From Dasypus novemcinctus (Eukaryota; Chordata; Mammalia; Cingulata; Dasypodidae): a stretch of DNA of 64,000 nt. Position 1 is the stretch's first letter. Each line of letters begins with the position of its first letter. The notes beneath the pieces were generated by a model. That model was not told where the DNA came from, did not search any database, and saw only the letters and a program-made list of their open reading frames with translations. The translations under genes and the position numbers were made by a program. The stretch is from NCBI RefSeq assembly GCF_030445035.2, contig NC_080704.1, forward strand, positions 29,316,200 through 29,380,199, given 5' to 3'. Shown piece after piece: positions 9,211 to 22,100 of this stretch.

Positions 9211-10969
9211 TTTTTTTTTTTTTTAACAAATTGATTTTATTGGTACATAATAATAAAGCATAAATCCATCCAAAGTATACAATCAATGGTATTTGGTGTA
9301 ATCACATATTTGTGCATTAATCACTTCAGTCATTCTTAGAGCACTTTCATTATTCCAATAATAATAAACCAAAAGACAAAACTCATCACCTGGGAAGTGG
9401 CTGTGGCTCAACTGATTGGGCTCCCGTCTACCATATAGGAGGCCCTGGGTTCACTTCCCAGGGCCTCCTGGTGAAGGCAGGCTGGCCCGCGCCCACAGAG
9501 AGCTGATGGCCCATGCCCAGAGAGGCGACAGGCTGCATCTGTGCCCACGGAGAGCAGATGGCCTGTGCCTATGCCCACAGAGAGCTGATGGCCTATGCCC
9601 ATGGAGAGCTGACAACCTGCGGAGAGCTGGCATAGCAATATGATGCAACAAAGCAAGGCAAGCAGACACAGAAGAAGGAAGCGAATGGACACACAGAGCA
9701 GACAGTGAGCAAGCCGCAAGGGGGGGAGGGAAAAATTTTTTTAAAAACTCATCACCTCTCCCTCCCTCTATGCTTCCCCTGCCATACATAGCTGCTATTG
9801 TTTTTCATTCTCTCTAATATATTTGTGTTTATATTTTATAAAAACAGTCTTATATATGTAATATCACCCATATTCATGTTTTACATAGTTTTACTATCTT
9901 ATACAGTACCATGTTACAGTTTTTAGCTTTCCTTTTAGTAACATACATGATTTTAGACTTTCCCTTTCAACCACTGTCATACCCATACAATAGCTCTGCT
10001 AGTTACAGACACCATGATGTGCTTTAACCATTTCTATTCATTTCCAAAGACTTATAAACAGCCTTTTTTTTTTTAACCAATTCTGAATAGATTAAACCTC
10101 AGCTTTCTATTCTCCACCCTCTTTCTATTTTCTGGTGACCTATATTCTAGTTATTAACTCCATGAGTTTACATAATGTGTTTAGTTCATAATAGTGAAAT
10201 CATACAGTATTTGTCCTTTTGTGCCTGGCTTCACTCAACATAATGTCCTCCAGGTTCATCCATGTTGTCATATACTTTACAACTTCATTTCTTCTTATAG
10301 CTGCATAATATTCCATCAGGTGCATATACCACAATTTGTTTCTCCACCCATCAGTTGATGAACAACTGGTTGTTTCCAAATTTTGGCAATCGTGAATAAT
10401 GGTAATCATGAATAATGCTGCTATGAACATCAGTGTCCAGATTTCTGTTTGTGTCTCTGCTCTCAATTCTTCTGGGTATATATCTAGTAATGGTATTGCT
10501 GGGTCACGAGGCAAGTCAATATTCAACTTCCTTAAGAACTGCCAAACAGTCCTCCACAGTGGCTGTACCATTCTATATTCCTACCAACAGTGAATAAGCA
10601 TTCTTATCTCTCTACATCCTCTCCAACATTTACAGTTTTCTGACTTTTTAATAGTGGCCAGTCTAATAAGTGTGAAATGATATCTCATTGTAGTTTCTAT
10701 TTGCATTTCCCTAATTGCTAGTGATGTTGAACATTTTTTCATGTGTTTTTTTTTCGTCATTTGTATTTCTTCTTCAGACAGTTGTTTTTCAAGTCTTTTG
10801 CCCATTGTTTAATTAGGTAGTTCATCTTTTTATTGTTAAGTTGTATGATCTCTTTGTATATCATGGCTATTAATGTTCTTTTATTCCTTACATAACTATT
10901 TGTTGGCATCAATAATGTTTCTATTGTTTGCAATCCTGCATAAACAATTGAGATGATAATGGAGAACAT
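9211..10969 (-). mobile_element. L1 3' end: ORF2 C-terminus plus 3' UTR
   Basis: The T14 run at 9211-9224 is the poly(A) tail on the minus strand. About 1 kb of 3' UTR follows, split by a SINE. Then 10200-10571 (minus) encodes the ORF2 C-terminus, including QPLWRTVWQFLRKLNIDLP, DPAIPLLDIYPEEL and MEYYAAIRRNEV. Stops upstream show it is a truncated, inactive copy. The 5' truncation point lies near 10969. Confidence 0.88.
9392..9743 (+). mobile_element. DAS-II-type tRNA-derived SINE with internal minisatellite
   Basis: The element starts GGGAAGTGGCTGTGGCTCAA (A-box region) with the B box GGTTCACTTCC near 9450. It ends in an AT-rich tail and is flanked by a perfect 14-bp duplication, AAAACTCATCACCT, at 9378-9391 and 9744-9757. 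The body at about 9481-9628 carries several irregular copies of an AGAGAGCTGATGGCC unit. It inserted into the L1 3' UTR. Confidence 0.9.
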
Positions 10970-11389
10970 AAAACATTAAACTTACAAAGAATATTTGGCC
11001 TTTTTAATAAGGCTAACTTATTTGAAATGAAAATTAAAAGACAATAAAGTATAGGCATACAGTTTTTTAGCTAGAAAACCAAATTCATTTAAAACTTTAA
11101 AATATGGAGGCTGCAGATTGTGGACTGTACAACTGCGGGGGGGGGGTTGTATTTATATCACAGTGTATATGAACAAAGCATCCTAGAATTGTGCATTACA
11201 CAATCTAAGTAGCTATCCTCAGTGACATCAGATAAAGAAGTAAAAAACTAAAGTAGCATCTTTTAAAACTAAACAAATATAACCAATTAGAGTAAATGAA
11301 ACAAAATACTCTATTCCTATCAAGCAAATTTAAGGGCTACAAACACTTAACCAAAAATGTATAAGAACTATATGATGAAAATTACATAA

Positions 11390-11745
11390 CTTTTTTTAAT
11401 CTTTCTTTTTTTTTTTAAAGATACATAGATCACATACAATGTTACATTAAAAAATATAAGAGGTTCCCATATACCCCACTACCTGCACCCCCAACTCCTC
11501 CCACATCAACAACCTCTTTCATTAGTGTGGTACATTCATTGCATTTGGTGAATACATTTTGGAGCACTGCTGCATTGCATGGATTATAGTTTACTTTGTA
11601 GTTCACACTCTCTCCCAGTCCAGTCAGTGGGTTATCGCAGGCTATATAATGTCCTGCACCTGTCCCTACAATATCATTCAGGACAGCTCCAAGTCCTGAA
11701 AATGCCCCCATATCACACCTCTTATTCCCTCTCCCTGCCTTTATT
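11390..11745 (-). mobile_element. Truncated L1 3' UTR
   Basis: On the minus strand this is the same 3' UTR as at 4665-5192: CCCCATATACCCC-type start, TTAGTGTGGTACATTCATTG and GGAGCACTGCTGCA in plus-strand reading, with the poly(A) tail read as T-rich sequence at about 11393-11418. It contains no coding sequence. Confidence 0.75.
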
Positions 11746-12098
11746 AGAAGGATTGGCTAAGTGGAGACACATGCTATTTTCCTACTTGGAAGCCTCAGTA
11801 TTGTAAGATGGTAATTTTATCTTGTCAATCTAAATATGTAATCCAGTTCACATATAAATCCCAATAGCATATCATACTTTTTCCTGAACTTGACGGTAGG
11901 GATTCTAAAGTTTACCTTAAAAATAAACGTGTGAAAAGCAAAATTTTAAAAGGAATGTATTGAGCAGGTCTTAACATTGTGGTAGTACTTGATCTTACAG
12001 GTTTTATAATGTATTAGAAAAGTACAGTAACCAAAATTGGTATTGGCTTCTGGACTGATAGATAATTGAGTGGAGAAGACTTTAAAGTGCAAAAAGTG

Positions 12099-12478
12099 GG
12101 AAACGGACTTTGGCCCAGTGGTTAGGGCGTCCGTCTACCATATGGGAGGTCCGCGGTTCAAACCCCGGGCCTCCTTGACCCATGTGGAGCTGGCCATGCG
12201 CAGTGCTGATGTGCGCAAGGAGTGCCGTGCCACGCAAGGGTGTCCCCCGCGTGGGGGAGCCCCACGCACAAGGAGTGTGCCCGTAAGGAGAGCTGCCCAG
12301 CGTGAAAAGAAAGAGCAGCCTGCCCAGGAATGGCGCCGCCCACACTTCCCGTGCCGCTGACGACAACAGAAGCGGACAAAGAAACAAGACGCAGCAAATA
12401 GACACAGAGAACAGACAACCAGGGGAGGGGGGGGAATTAAATAAATAAATAAATCTTTAAAAAAAAATAAAATAAAAT
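12099..12478 (+). mobile_element. DAS-III SINE, near full length
   Basis: A tRNA-Ala-like head has the A box TGGCCCAGTGGTTAGGGCG and the B box GGTTCAAACCC, so it carries an internal RNA polymerase III promoter. The GC-rich body is followed by an (AAAT)n and poly(A) tail. A 15-bp perfect duplication, AAAGTGCAAAAAGTG, lies at 12084-12098 and 12479-12493. Many CpGs survive, so it is young. Open frames seen here are SINE shadows. Confidence 0.95.
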
Positions 12479-12979
12479 AAAGTGCAAAAAGTGATGTAAT
12501 TTTAGTTACTAATTTATTATTCTATGAAGTTGGAATTTCAAATTAAGGTTAAAAGATTGGATTATCCATTAAATGATAGAGTCAATAGGTTAAATATGTA
12601 AGACAAATAATACATTTAGGTGGTCATTTGTTACCTTAGAGAAACTGCAGATATGTTAAAGACACAGAAAAAAGGGAAGCAATATAATGTACACTGAATA
12701 TACTGTTGAATAGTTACATAATTTTGATATAAGGGAGGGATTTTGGTGGGGCAGTGTGCAATAAATGCCACAAAGAAAATTGTGACTTTAGTACCTAAGT
12801 ATTAATAATATCTAATTGCTTAAAAATATAAAGTCAACTGGAAAAAATGAAGCATAATGTAATAGCCAAAAAGCCTTGCTCAATAAGAAGAGTTTCTTCT
12901 AATTAATAAGAAAAATATTGTTATTCTCATAACAATCCTCATATATGAAAGGTATGAAAAAGTCATATACAAAATGTGA

Positions 12980-14522
12980 CAATAAAATACAAATATTTTA
13001 AAATTCCAAATCATGCTGATGATCAAAGAAATTAAAATTTACAAATACAGGTCAGCATAACCTTGATATTAAAACATGACATAGACATAAGAAAGGAATA
13101 TTACAGCCCATTCTCTAATATGAAAATGCATGCACAAATTCTAAAAAAAGAATTTTAACATATCTAATCCAGTAATATAGAAGAGGGATAATGTACCATA
13201 AACAAGGTTTGTTCCTAGAGTGCAAAGGTAGTTTCATATCAAAAAATCAATCAGCGCAATTCAGTACATTAGCAGAAAAAGGGAGAGAAATCATATGATC
13301 ATCTCAATGATTCAGAAAAACCCATTTGATAAAATTCAATACCCATTCATGATGCAAACCAGAAATAGGAGGGAACTCCATAATTTGGTAAAGAAAAAAA
13401 ATTCTAAAACAAATATTGTAGTTGAGGCGAAGTATTGAAAGATTTCCTATAGAGATTAGGAATGAGACAAAGATGACTGCTCTTACCACTTCTATTCGAG
13501 ATTACAAAGGAAGATTTAGTCAGTATAATAATTCAAGAAAAAAGAAATAAAAGACGTATGGATTAGAATGGTAGAAATAAAAGAAATAAAACTGAGAAAA
13601 ACTCAGAAGCATCTATAGATAAACTAACAGATTTACAACATACAAAATATACAAACATCAATTATATTTCTATACAGTAGCAACAAACACATGGAAAATG
13701 ATCATTTTAAAGACACTATTTACAATAACCTCAAATACATAGAAGTAACCCCCCCCAAAATATGTGCAGATCATCTGTACTAAAAACTAAAAAATAATTT
13801 TTCAAAAGAAAATAAGGAAGATCTAAATAAGTGGAAGGATATACCACGTTTATGGTTTGGGAAATGCAATGTTTTAAAGATGTCATTTCTCCTCAGTTTA
13901 CTCTGTGGATTCAATGCAATCCAGTAAAAAACCTATCATTTTATTTATTTTTTGGAGAACTGGACAAATTGATTCTAAAAGTCAAATGGAACTCAAAGGG
14001 CCAAAAATAGCCAAGACAATCTTGAGGAAAAACAAAACTAGAGGATGTTCACCCCAGACATCAAGACAGATTATACAGTTGTACTGATGAAAACAATCTG
14101 ATGTTGGTGCAAGGGTAGTCAAACTCATCAATGAAACAGAATAAGTAGTCCAGAAGCAATCCCATACATGTGAGGTAACGTGATTTATGATGAAGGTGAC
14201 ATTGTAGTGCAATAGGGAAAGAAGAGTTTAATAAATGGTGTTCAGTCCATTCATTACACATATTGGAAAAGGCATATCTATACTCTACCTCACAGTATAT
14301 ACAAAATCAACTGCAGATGGATTTCAGAAGTAAATGTAAAGTGAAAAACATTATCTTTTTAGGGGGCAATGTGGGAAAACAGCTTCATGATGTTTTATTC
14401 TGTAATAGGCAGAGGTTTTCCAAACAGGATATGAAAAAATTACCCTTTAAAGGATATAAAAATGACAAATTAGTGTATATTAGAATTAGGAATTTCTGTC
14501 CATTAAAAGACACAGAAAAGTG
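12980..14522 (+). mobile_element. Decayed L1 ORF2, left part
   Basis: Plus-strand L1 ORF2 without a usable frame. The clearest part is 13980-14045, which reads as the familiar GGCCAAAAATAGCCAAGACA segment just after the reverse transcriptase domain. Near 14460-14522 it matches the DKLDFIKIKNF region. It resumes at 15923 after a younger insertion. The left boundary is uncertain. Confidence 0.75.
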
Positions 14523-15922
14523 TTCTGCTATATTCTCTAATAGGATAGCAAGAGTCCCCTAAGTACAAGGACAGTGCCTAGTGAAGGAAGACAGACCATT
14601 ATGCCAGGCCCTTGATATTGATGATTGTACTTATGAACCTTTTCTTGTGAAACTGAAACTTAGCCTATTATTATATATTACCTAAGAGTTACATCCTGAA
14701 AGCTCCCTTATTGCTCAAATGTGGCCTCTGTCTGAACCAAACTCAGCATATAAATGCACTACCTTCCCTCCTGTAGAACATGACTCCTGGGGATGAGCCT
14801 CCCTGGCACCAAGGGATTATTACCAAGTGCCAACTAGCAATGCTTCTGGGAAAAGACCTTGACCAAAAGGGGGAAATATTAAATACAAATGAGTTTTTAT
14901 GGCTAAGAGATTCAAAGTGAATCAAGAGTTCATTCCAGAGGTGATGCTTATGCATGTCTTAGCAGGATCTCATTGACTGCCAACAGTAAACAGTGCCTCA
15001 AATAGTGGGGCTCTGAGGGCTCTAGAGACATCCAGACACTATAAGTAGGGCAGACAGCTCAGTAATTCGGCACCCTCTCAGTGGGCCTTACTTTGGAATT
15101 TATGCTCCCCAGTGTAACAGAGTTAGACTCATTTATATTTTCCCTACACATGGTTCTTCTCCCCCTTTTATTTGAACCTATAATTAGCATTTTACTTGAT
15201 AATATATGTCCCAGCAACTTGAATCTTTGGTCCATCCATGTGTCAGTTGAGCCCTGAAACTCAGCAGAGTTGTAACACTTACTCTCCAGTTCACTGGATT
15301 CACCCAGGACAACTAACAAATTGATTATGATGGACAACACCCATCCCAAGGAATAGAGAGTGTCTGCAACTTCAAGCAAGATAGTTCCATCCATCTCCCC
15401 ATGGGATCTAAGCCCCCTCTCAATTAGAAGCAGAGTGGGCATCACCATTCCCAAATCCTCAAGATTGGGAAATGAACAATGGGCTAAAGTAGACTTCTTC
15501 TTCTTCTTCTATAGACGTATTATTCTAGCAATGGAAGAACTTTTACCATTGATGTAGAGGCAGTGGACACCAGAGGTTCTGAGGGGAATGAGAGGGAAGA
15601 TATAATTTGGGGGCATTTTTGGGACATTGAAATTGTCCTGCATGACACTGTGATGACGGATACAGGTCATTATATATTTTCTCTTAAATAATCTACAAAA
15701 TTGCGTGGGATGGAGTGTTAACTATAATGTAAACTATAGTCCATGGTTAGTGGCAATGCTTCAATATGTGTTCATCAGTTGTAACAAATGTACCACACTA
15801 ATGAAGGATGTTGTTAATGCGGGGAAGGGTGGGAGGGGGTGGGGCATATGGGAATCCCCTATATTTTTGATGTAACATTCATATAATCTAAAGCTTCTTT
15901 AAAAATAAAAAAAAATATTTTT
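14523..15922 (+). mobile_element. Younger L1 3' UTR inserted into old L1
   Basis: About 1.4 kb matches the second half of the element at 19127-22551: CCCTTGATATTGATGA, ATGACTCCTGGGGATGAGCC, CATCACCATTCCCAAATCC and GGGGGCATTTTTGGGACATT occur in the same order. It ends in an A-rich tail. The short direct repeat AAGTG (14518-14522 and 15923-15927) marks the target. A CTT microsatellite has grown at about 15497-15510. Confidence 0.75.
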
Positions 15923-16130
15923 AAGTGAAAATGCAAAGGCAATCCATAGACTGCCTCATACCCAACAGATACTTGCATCCAGAATGGAGTCTGTTATAAA
16001 TTAATTAAAAACTAATTAATTTCAAAAGCTTGGAAAAAGAGTTGAACAGGCACATTAAAAAAGAGGAATCCAAATAGCCATTAAGTATATAAAAGAGGAG
16101 CCAAACCACTACTAGGCATCAGAAAGAAGA
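15923..16130 (+). mobile_element. Decayed L1 ORF2, right part
   Basis: The old L1 continues with AAGTGAAAATGCAAAGGCAA, then a recognisable AGAGTTGAACAGGCACATT segment. Joined across the insertion it restores the normal ORF2 order. Confidence 0.65.
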
Positions 16131-17636
16131 GGGTAGGGGACTAGCAACAGATTTTGCTTTCCTAGAAGCCTTTGCAAAAGAAGGCTACTATGTCTCATTG
16201 ACCAGAACAGTATCACTTGGTCAACGCTAGCAGCAAAGAAGCTGAAAAGGAGTATCTCACTTCTTTAGCTTCTACTGTGGAACTGGCCATGGGGACGGAG
16301 CCTGGATATTGGTGTTGAATAGTGTCTGCCGCAGTCTGTGATAGAATCAAATGAAATGTTCTAGAGGTTTGCAAGTCTGGAGTTCAGCAGACAGCCAAGT
16401 CTGAAAATAAAAACTGAAGTTCATAATTGTGCATATTTTAAACACATAATTGTGTTTAAAAGCAATGGATATGGATGTTATCACTAAAGGAGAATGAGTT
16501 CAGCGTGTATAGAGTTGAGGGTACAATCTAGTTTAGACAAAAATTTAAGCCTCGACAGAGGAAATCACAAGGGATTTTGCAGAGTGGCTGGAAAAATTGA
16601 AGAGAGAATCGTGCTTGGGGAACAAGGGAGAAGTGGGTTTTAATGAGAAAGTTAAATGCTAATGCTGAATCAAAATAGGCAACTTCTGAAACAGTCCTCC
16701 TTAAACCCAAGATCACGCAAAAGTGCTAACTTAGGCTAAACAGAGACTGCTTAGTTGAAGGCATTTTTACTTCAGTGCTCTAAGTATTTTATGTCAAAAT
16801 GTACGAAGCTTTGTTTGTTTGCTTGCTTGTTTATTTTGCTCAGCATGATTCAGAGGTATTTATTCAGATGACAGAACAAATTTCAGAATTTAACCCCTTC
16901 CACAGCTCTTATAATCTGTCTGGTCCTGGGCCCTAGGATTAATGGTACCTTGTAAGCCTCTAATGGTCAATCGTGCAATTCATTAAGCCAAATTGGAGAC
17001 TTTCTAAATACGTAATCTCACTGCTGCTTTGTTCGCCTCATTGGAATGGGGACTGATATTAGCACAGTTCTCACTGTTTTCATTGAAGGTGATAATGTTC
17101 TCTTTCTCCCAAGTTTCCTAATAGTCATAAAGGGACTCTGGATGTGGACTAATGGCCTTGCCACTGCAGTGCCGAGCATAGTTGAGAAAAATTGGCCATT
17201 TGTCTTGTAGCATTCTCATCAATCCATGCCTGTACCCCTGGTGATAGTACTGATTTTCACATATACCCTAAACTGCCTAAACAGAAATGAAAATATAATT
17301 TGTTGGCCAAACAATTACTTTTAATGGGATTTTATGCCACCAGTGTCTTTTTTTTTTCTTTTAAAGTCCTGCATTGTTTGATTAAATGGACAAGTGGTGA
17401 GAACTGTAAAGCTAAATCCCAGCACAGAGAGAAATCTACTGGGACTTTTCCCTATCTTCAGGAAAACTATCTTTAAGAATAAGCTAATTTCTCTTTATGA
17501 GAATTTTCTACTTCGCCACGCTGTGCTTTAAGTTGTGTTGTATTTTAGGGTGAATTCTCTCAGTTATCAAAGTTGAAATCTTTCTTCTTCCAGTCATAAG
17601 ATGATATACGCTTAGGGAATATAAGGTGGTTATTAA
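16131..17636. other. Unassigned DNA
   Basis: No repeat or gene recognised. A T/C-rich run at about 17347-17362 is the only low-complexity feature. Confidence 0.4.
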
Positions 17637-17645
17637 GAAACTGAG

Positions 17646-18286
17646 GATGGGCCATGGGCCAGTTGAGCCCTGAAATTCAGCTGAGTTGCAACACCTACTC
17701 TTCAGTTCTTTGGACTCACCCAGGACAACTAACAAGGGGGTGATAATGGGCAATACCCATTCTGAGGAACAGTGTCTGCAACTGCAAGCAAGAGAATTCC
17801 ATCCATCTGCCCCATGGGATCTAAGCTCTTTCTCATTTAGAAGCAGAGTGGGCATCACCATCCCAAAATCCTCAAGATTGGGGAATGGACTAAAGTAGAC
17901 TTAGTATTCTACTATAGACTTATTATTATTCTAGCAACGGAAGAACTCATATCATTGATGAAAAGGCAGTGGCCACCAGAGATCTGAGGGATGGGAGAGG
18001 TAAGAATAGGTGTAATTTGGGGGCATTTTCAGGACATTGGATTTGTCCTGCATGATACTGCAGTGACGGATATAGGTCATTGTATATTTTGTCATAACTT
18101 ACAAAATTGTGTGGGACAAAGTGTAAACTATAATGTACCTGTAGTCCATGGTTAGTAGCAATGCTGCAATATGGGTTCACCAATTGTAACACATGTAACA
18201 CACTAATGAAGGAGGGAGCGGGGCATATGGGAATCCCTTATATTTTTTAGGTAACCTTTATGTAATCTAAAGCTTCTTTAAAAAGA
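17646..18286 (+). mobile_element. Truncated L1 3' UTR
   Basis: Same family as 14523-15922: the shared blocks CACCCAGGACAACTAACAA, AAGCAGAGTGGGCATCACCA and GGGGGCATTTTCAGGACATT occur in order. It ends in an A-rich tail. An approximate duplication (GAAACTGAG at 17637-17645, AAAACTGAG at 18287-18295) flanks it. Confidence 0.75.
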
Positions 18287-18295
18287 AAACTGAGA

Positions 18296-19112
18296 ATTGA
18301 AATGGGGAATGGCCTTTATAAAAGCATATATAAATTACACAGTGTTCTAGAGAACCCTTGTCTTCAATCTCCATGCCGGCAAATTTAGTTCCTGGAGTCC
18401 CATTAGTAAAATACTGTAGTTTTATCATCTTTCTTATATTCTCTAGCCCCCAGGAACTTTCAGTTTTTTTTTAATACTGTTTTTAAATTCATCTTTGTGC
18501 TTTTTACCAAGCAAATTTTCTCACAATTAAGATTTCTCCTGCCACATACAGATTCTTCAGAAATTGCTACAAGCTGATGCCAGAAAGAAATAAGATTGAG
18601 TCTATCCAGTTCTTTATAAATTGTATTATGCCATGTGGCATTTGAATGACTGACTGAATTTTTGGATTTTAGTCTTAACGTTTTATCAACATGGAGACCT
18701 AGTCAACCACATCTTCCAGAGTCTTCATTTCCTGTCAGTTTACTCTTAGGGTGGCACAACTTAGGGAAGTAGCACGCCCCAGAAATTCTCCATCTTAGGA
18801 CTTATCTTGTGACAGTATCCATTTCTGACTACTTATATAGCCATTTTATTAAGGTTTTTCACCCTCATTTCCTCTCATTTTATTAGTTTGTATTTATGTG
18901 TATTTAAATGGCATGTCATTTTTGAAAAATTCTCAGAAGGATTTGAACAAGAATTTTTTTCCTTCTCTCCCTTCTTTCTTCTTTCCTCCCTCCTCCCTCC
19001 CATCTTTCCTTATTTTTTCTATCCTTGGTAAAAGACCTATTACACGTCTCCTATAGTCATGGGGCTCAAAAGAAAAAGAAAAAAGAAAGCACAGCCATGG
19101 TCTGAAAGGCAC
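18296..19112. other. Unassigned DNA with a polypyrimidine tract
   Basis: No gene or repeat family recognised. 18955-19020 is a C/T-rich low-complexity tract. Confidence 0.4.
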
Positions 19113-19126
19113 ATAAAGTCTATCTG

Positions 19127-22100
19127 ATGAAATAAGTAAACCAAGCTGCCTCAGAGAGCTAGAGACTGAATGATAGGCTTAAAGGAAATTGGGGGTAAAG
19201 GACGGATGTAAGCTGACACCTACATGGATGAAATCTATGATAAGCCGGAGGTAGTTTTTTGGACAAGGAAGGGATAAAATGGGTGCATAGGGTTACCTTT
19301 AGGTGGGGCTTTGCGGGCTTGAGGGAGGCTAGGGATGGGAGGATGGGTAATATGCCCAAGAAATTTGGGGGAGGGTGGGGGAACATACAAACATAGGAGA
19401 TTGTCAGATATTTGGTTGAGAGTATAATGCTGAGAAAACTCTTTCGAAAATATAATAAGGGAGGTTACCTGTTTAAGATGCTTAAAGGGGATAATCTGAC
19501 GCAGGACAGGCTTCTAGGGAGTGTGTGAGTGCTCATTTTGTCATACTGCATTATATCATTGGATGGAGACCCATATAATGAGAGTGAAGGTAGACCCACA
19601 TCCTGGGGAGGACTGATATTCTCCAATAGAGGGAACTGTATCTCTCGAGAGAAATGGTGCTCCCAGGGCATTAGGGCAGTTGAGCATGTCAAGCCCTCAA
19701 CACTGCTCCAAGTATCTCTGAACATGGCTCTTCAAGAAATGAAGATTGACTGTCACTGTGGGCCCTGAGGGGAGGGGGAAAGAGGTATTGAATAGATGGA
19801 ACCAATGTAACTGTGTGGGCAATAGAAATGTTCCACAAGAGTACGCAAGGATGGATATAAGACATGTAAAATTACACCAACAATATATAGGGGCTGATAG
19901 GCTAAAATGTAAATCATAATGTAAAACATAAGATAAACATAATATAAACCACAATGTAAACCCAAATGTTACCTTGTTTGAAAGCTATTGTCTCAATATC
20001 TGTACATCAGTTTCAGTAAATATAGTATGAATATGTAAAAAGATTATTGCTGTGGAAGGGAAAAGGGTTTTATGTTGGATATGTGGGAATACTCTATATT
20101 GTATATATGAATTACTGTGATCTAAAACTTTTGTGAAGACAAGCTTAATAATTAGGGGAAAAAAAGGACGTAGACACTGAGGAAAAGATGGAAGAAGTTG
20201 TCTTTCCAATTTGCATACAGGGCAACACTTATTGCAGTGATGGAAGGCAAAACATCAAAAACAAAGCTTTTGCATTTTTAAATTTTTTGATACCCCAATT
20301 TATTTATTTATTTATTTTTAAATATTTATAATTTCTCTCCCCGCCCCCCCCCAGCTTGTCTGTTCTCTGTGTCTATTTGCTGCATCTTTCTTCTTGTCTG
20401 CTTCTGTTGTTGTCAGTGGCACAGGAATCTGTGTTTCTTTTTGTTGTGTCATCTTGTTGTGTCAGCTCTCCGTGTGGGCGGCACCATTCTTAGGTAGGCT
20501 GCACGTTCTTTCCCACTGGGCGGCTCTCCTTATGGGGCGCATTCCTTACACGTGGGGATCCCCTACGCAGGGGACGCCCCTGCGTGGCACGGCACTCCTT
20601 TCGCGCATCAGCACTGAGCATGGGCCAGCTCCACATGGGTCAAGGAGGCCTGGGGTTTGAACCGTGGACATGGGCCAGCTCCACATGGGTCAAGGAGGCC
20701 TGGGGTTTGAACCGTGGACCTCCCATGTGGTAGACGGATGCCCTAACCACTGGGCCAAGTCCGTTTCCCCCCAATTTATTTTTACCTTAATTTTTCTAAA
20801 TTAATATGTATTCTATATTTAACCTTTAAACTCATTACTATCTTTCATATTACTATTAATGGAACCTGACAATATATTGGGCTTCATTTTTTAAGAAGTT
20901 TTGGATCACAGAGAGGTTCAACAATGGCAGGGGAGGAATACTGGTGTGGGATGTTATTGACAGGGGACACATGGTTGCAGGGAGTTCTCCAGGGCATATA
21001 TCGAGGGTACATAAAAATGTTTGGATATTTTCATAGTGGTTACAATTAAAAACACCAACTGTGGGAGTGCTGAGTTCCTAGCCAGGGGAGCTCTATCACA
21101 ATCCCTAAAGGAACAGCAACAATCCCCCAAGTGCAACGGCAAAGATCAAGAAAGAAGGAAGGTCCAACAATGAGCCCTTGATGCTAAAGACTATACTTGT
21201 GAGCCTGTGCACCTGAAATAAGAACAAGGCCTAGAGCTGCAGGGTGCCTAGGAGTTATCTCCTGAGAGCCTCCATGTTGCTCAAATGTGGTCAGTCTTGA
21301 AGCCAAACTCAGCATGTGAATGCATTGCCTTCCCCCTACCGTGGGACTTGACTCCTGGGGATGAGCCTCCCTGGTGCCGAGGGATTACTACCAAGTACCA
21401 GCTGATGATGTAACTAGAAAATGACCTTGAATTAAAGGGTCAACTCAGACCAGCAGAATATCTCAGTCTACATATAATACCAGGAGTTAAAAATGCTTTT
21501 TGACCTGAATAAAAGGGGGGGGGGGAAATGGAAAGGACAAATGAGTTTATATGACTATGAGTCTCCAAAAAGAGCCGGGAGGTTATCAGAGGGGTTGCCC
21601 TTATGCACACCTCAGCAGAGTCCCAGAGACAGATAAAGTAGATATAATCTCAGGTATTGGTTCTTCTGAGGGCTACAGCGACCCACAGGTTCTATGGTCA
21701 TGACAGATGGAGTTCAGTGCCGTGTCAGTTGGCCCTACTTTGGAGTTTGTGTTCCTGAGTGTGATGGAGCCAGATTCAGATGTGATCTTTGTTCACAAGC
21801 CTCTCCTGTTACTTTTACCGGATCTGTAGTTGGTTCTGGGGTTTAGTGTATACCCAGGGGACCTGAATCTCTGGACTGACCATGTAATAGCCAGGCCCTG
21901 AGCCTCAAAAGACTTGCACCTCCTACACTCTGGTTTATTGGACTTACCTCACTCAGCTAACATGGAGCTGAAGAAGGTCAACCACCACACCAGGGAGCCA
22001 AGACTGCCTACAAATGAAAGCAGGAGAATTGCATCCATCTGGAATCTAAGTCCTCTCTTGATATAGATGTGGAGTGGACACAACCATTCCAAGGTCCACA

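Noticed and set aside
10200-10571. 123-codon frame that looks like a real protein
   Set aside because: It is the C-terminus of L1 ORF2, not a host gene.
12099-12180. tRNA-like A and B boxes
   Set aside because: They belong to SINE heads and lack a full tRNA cloverleaf, so no functional tRNA gene is called here or at the other SINEs.
12070-12418. Several GC-rich open frames on both strands (similar sets near 20.4, 22.6, 24.1, 26.2, 27.6, 30.3, 38.3, 46.3 and 56.8 kb)
   Set aside because: All fall inside DAS SINEs and repeat from copy to copy, so they are shadows of a non-coding tRNA-derived element.
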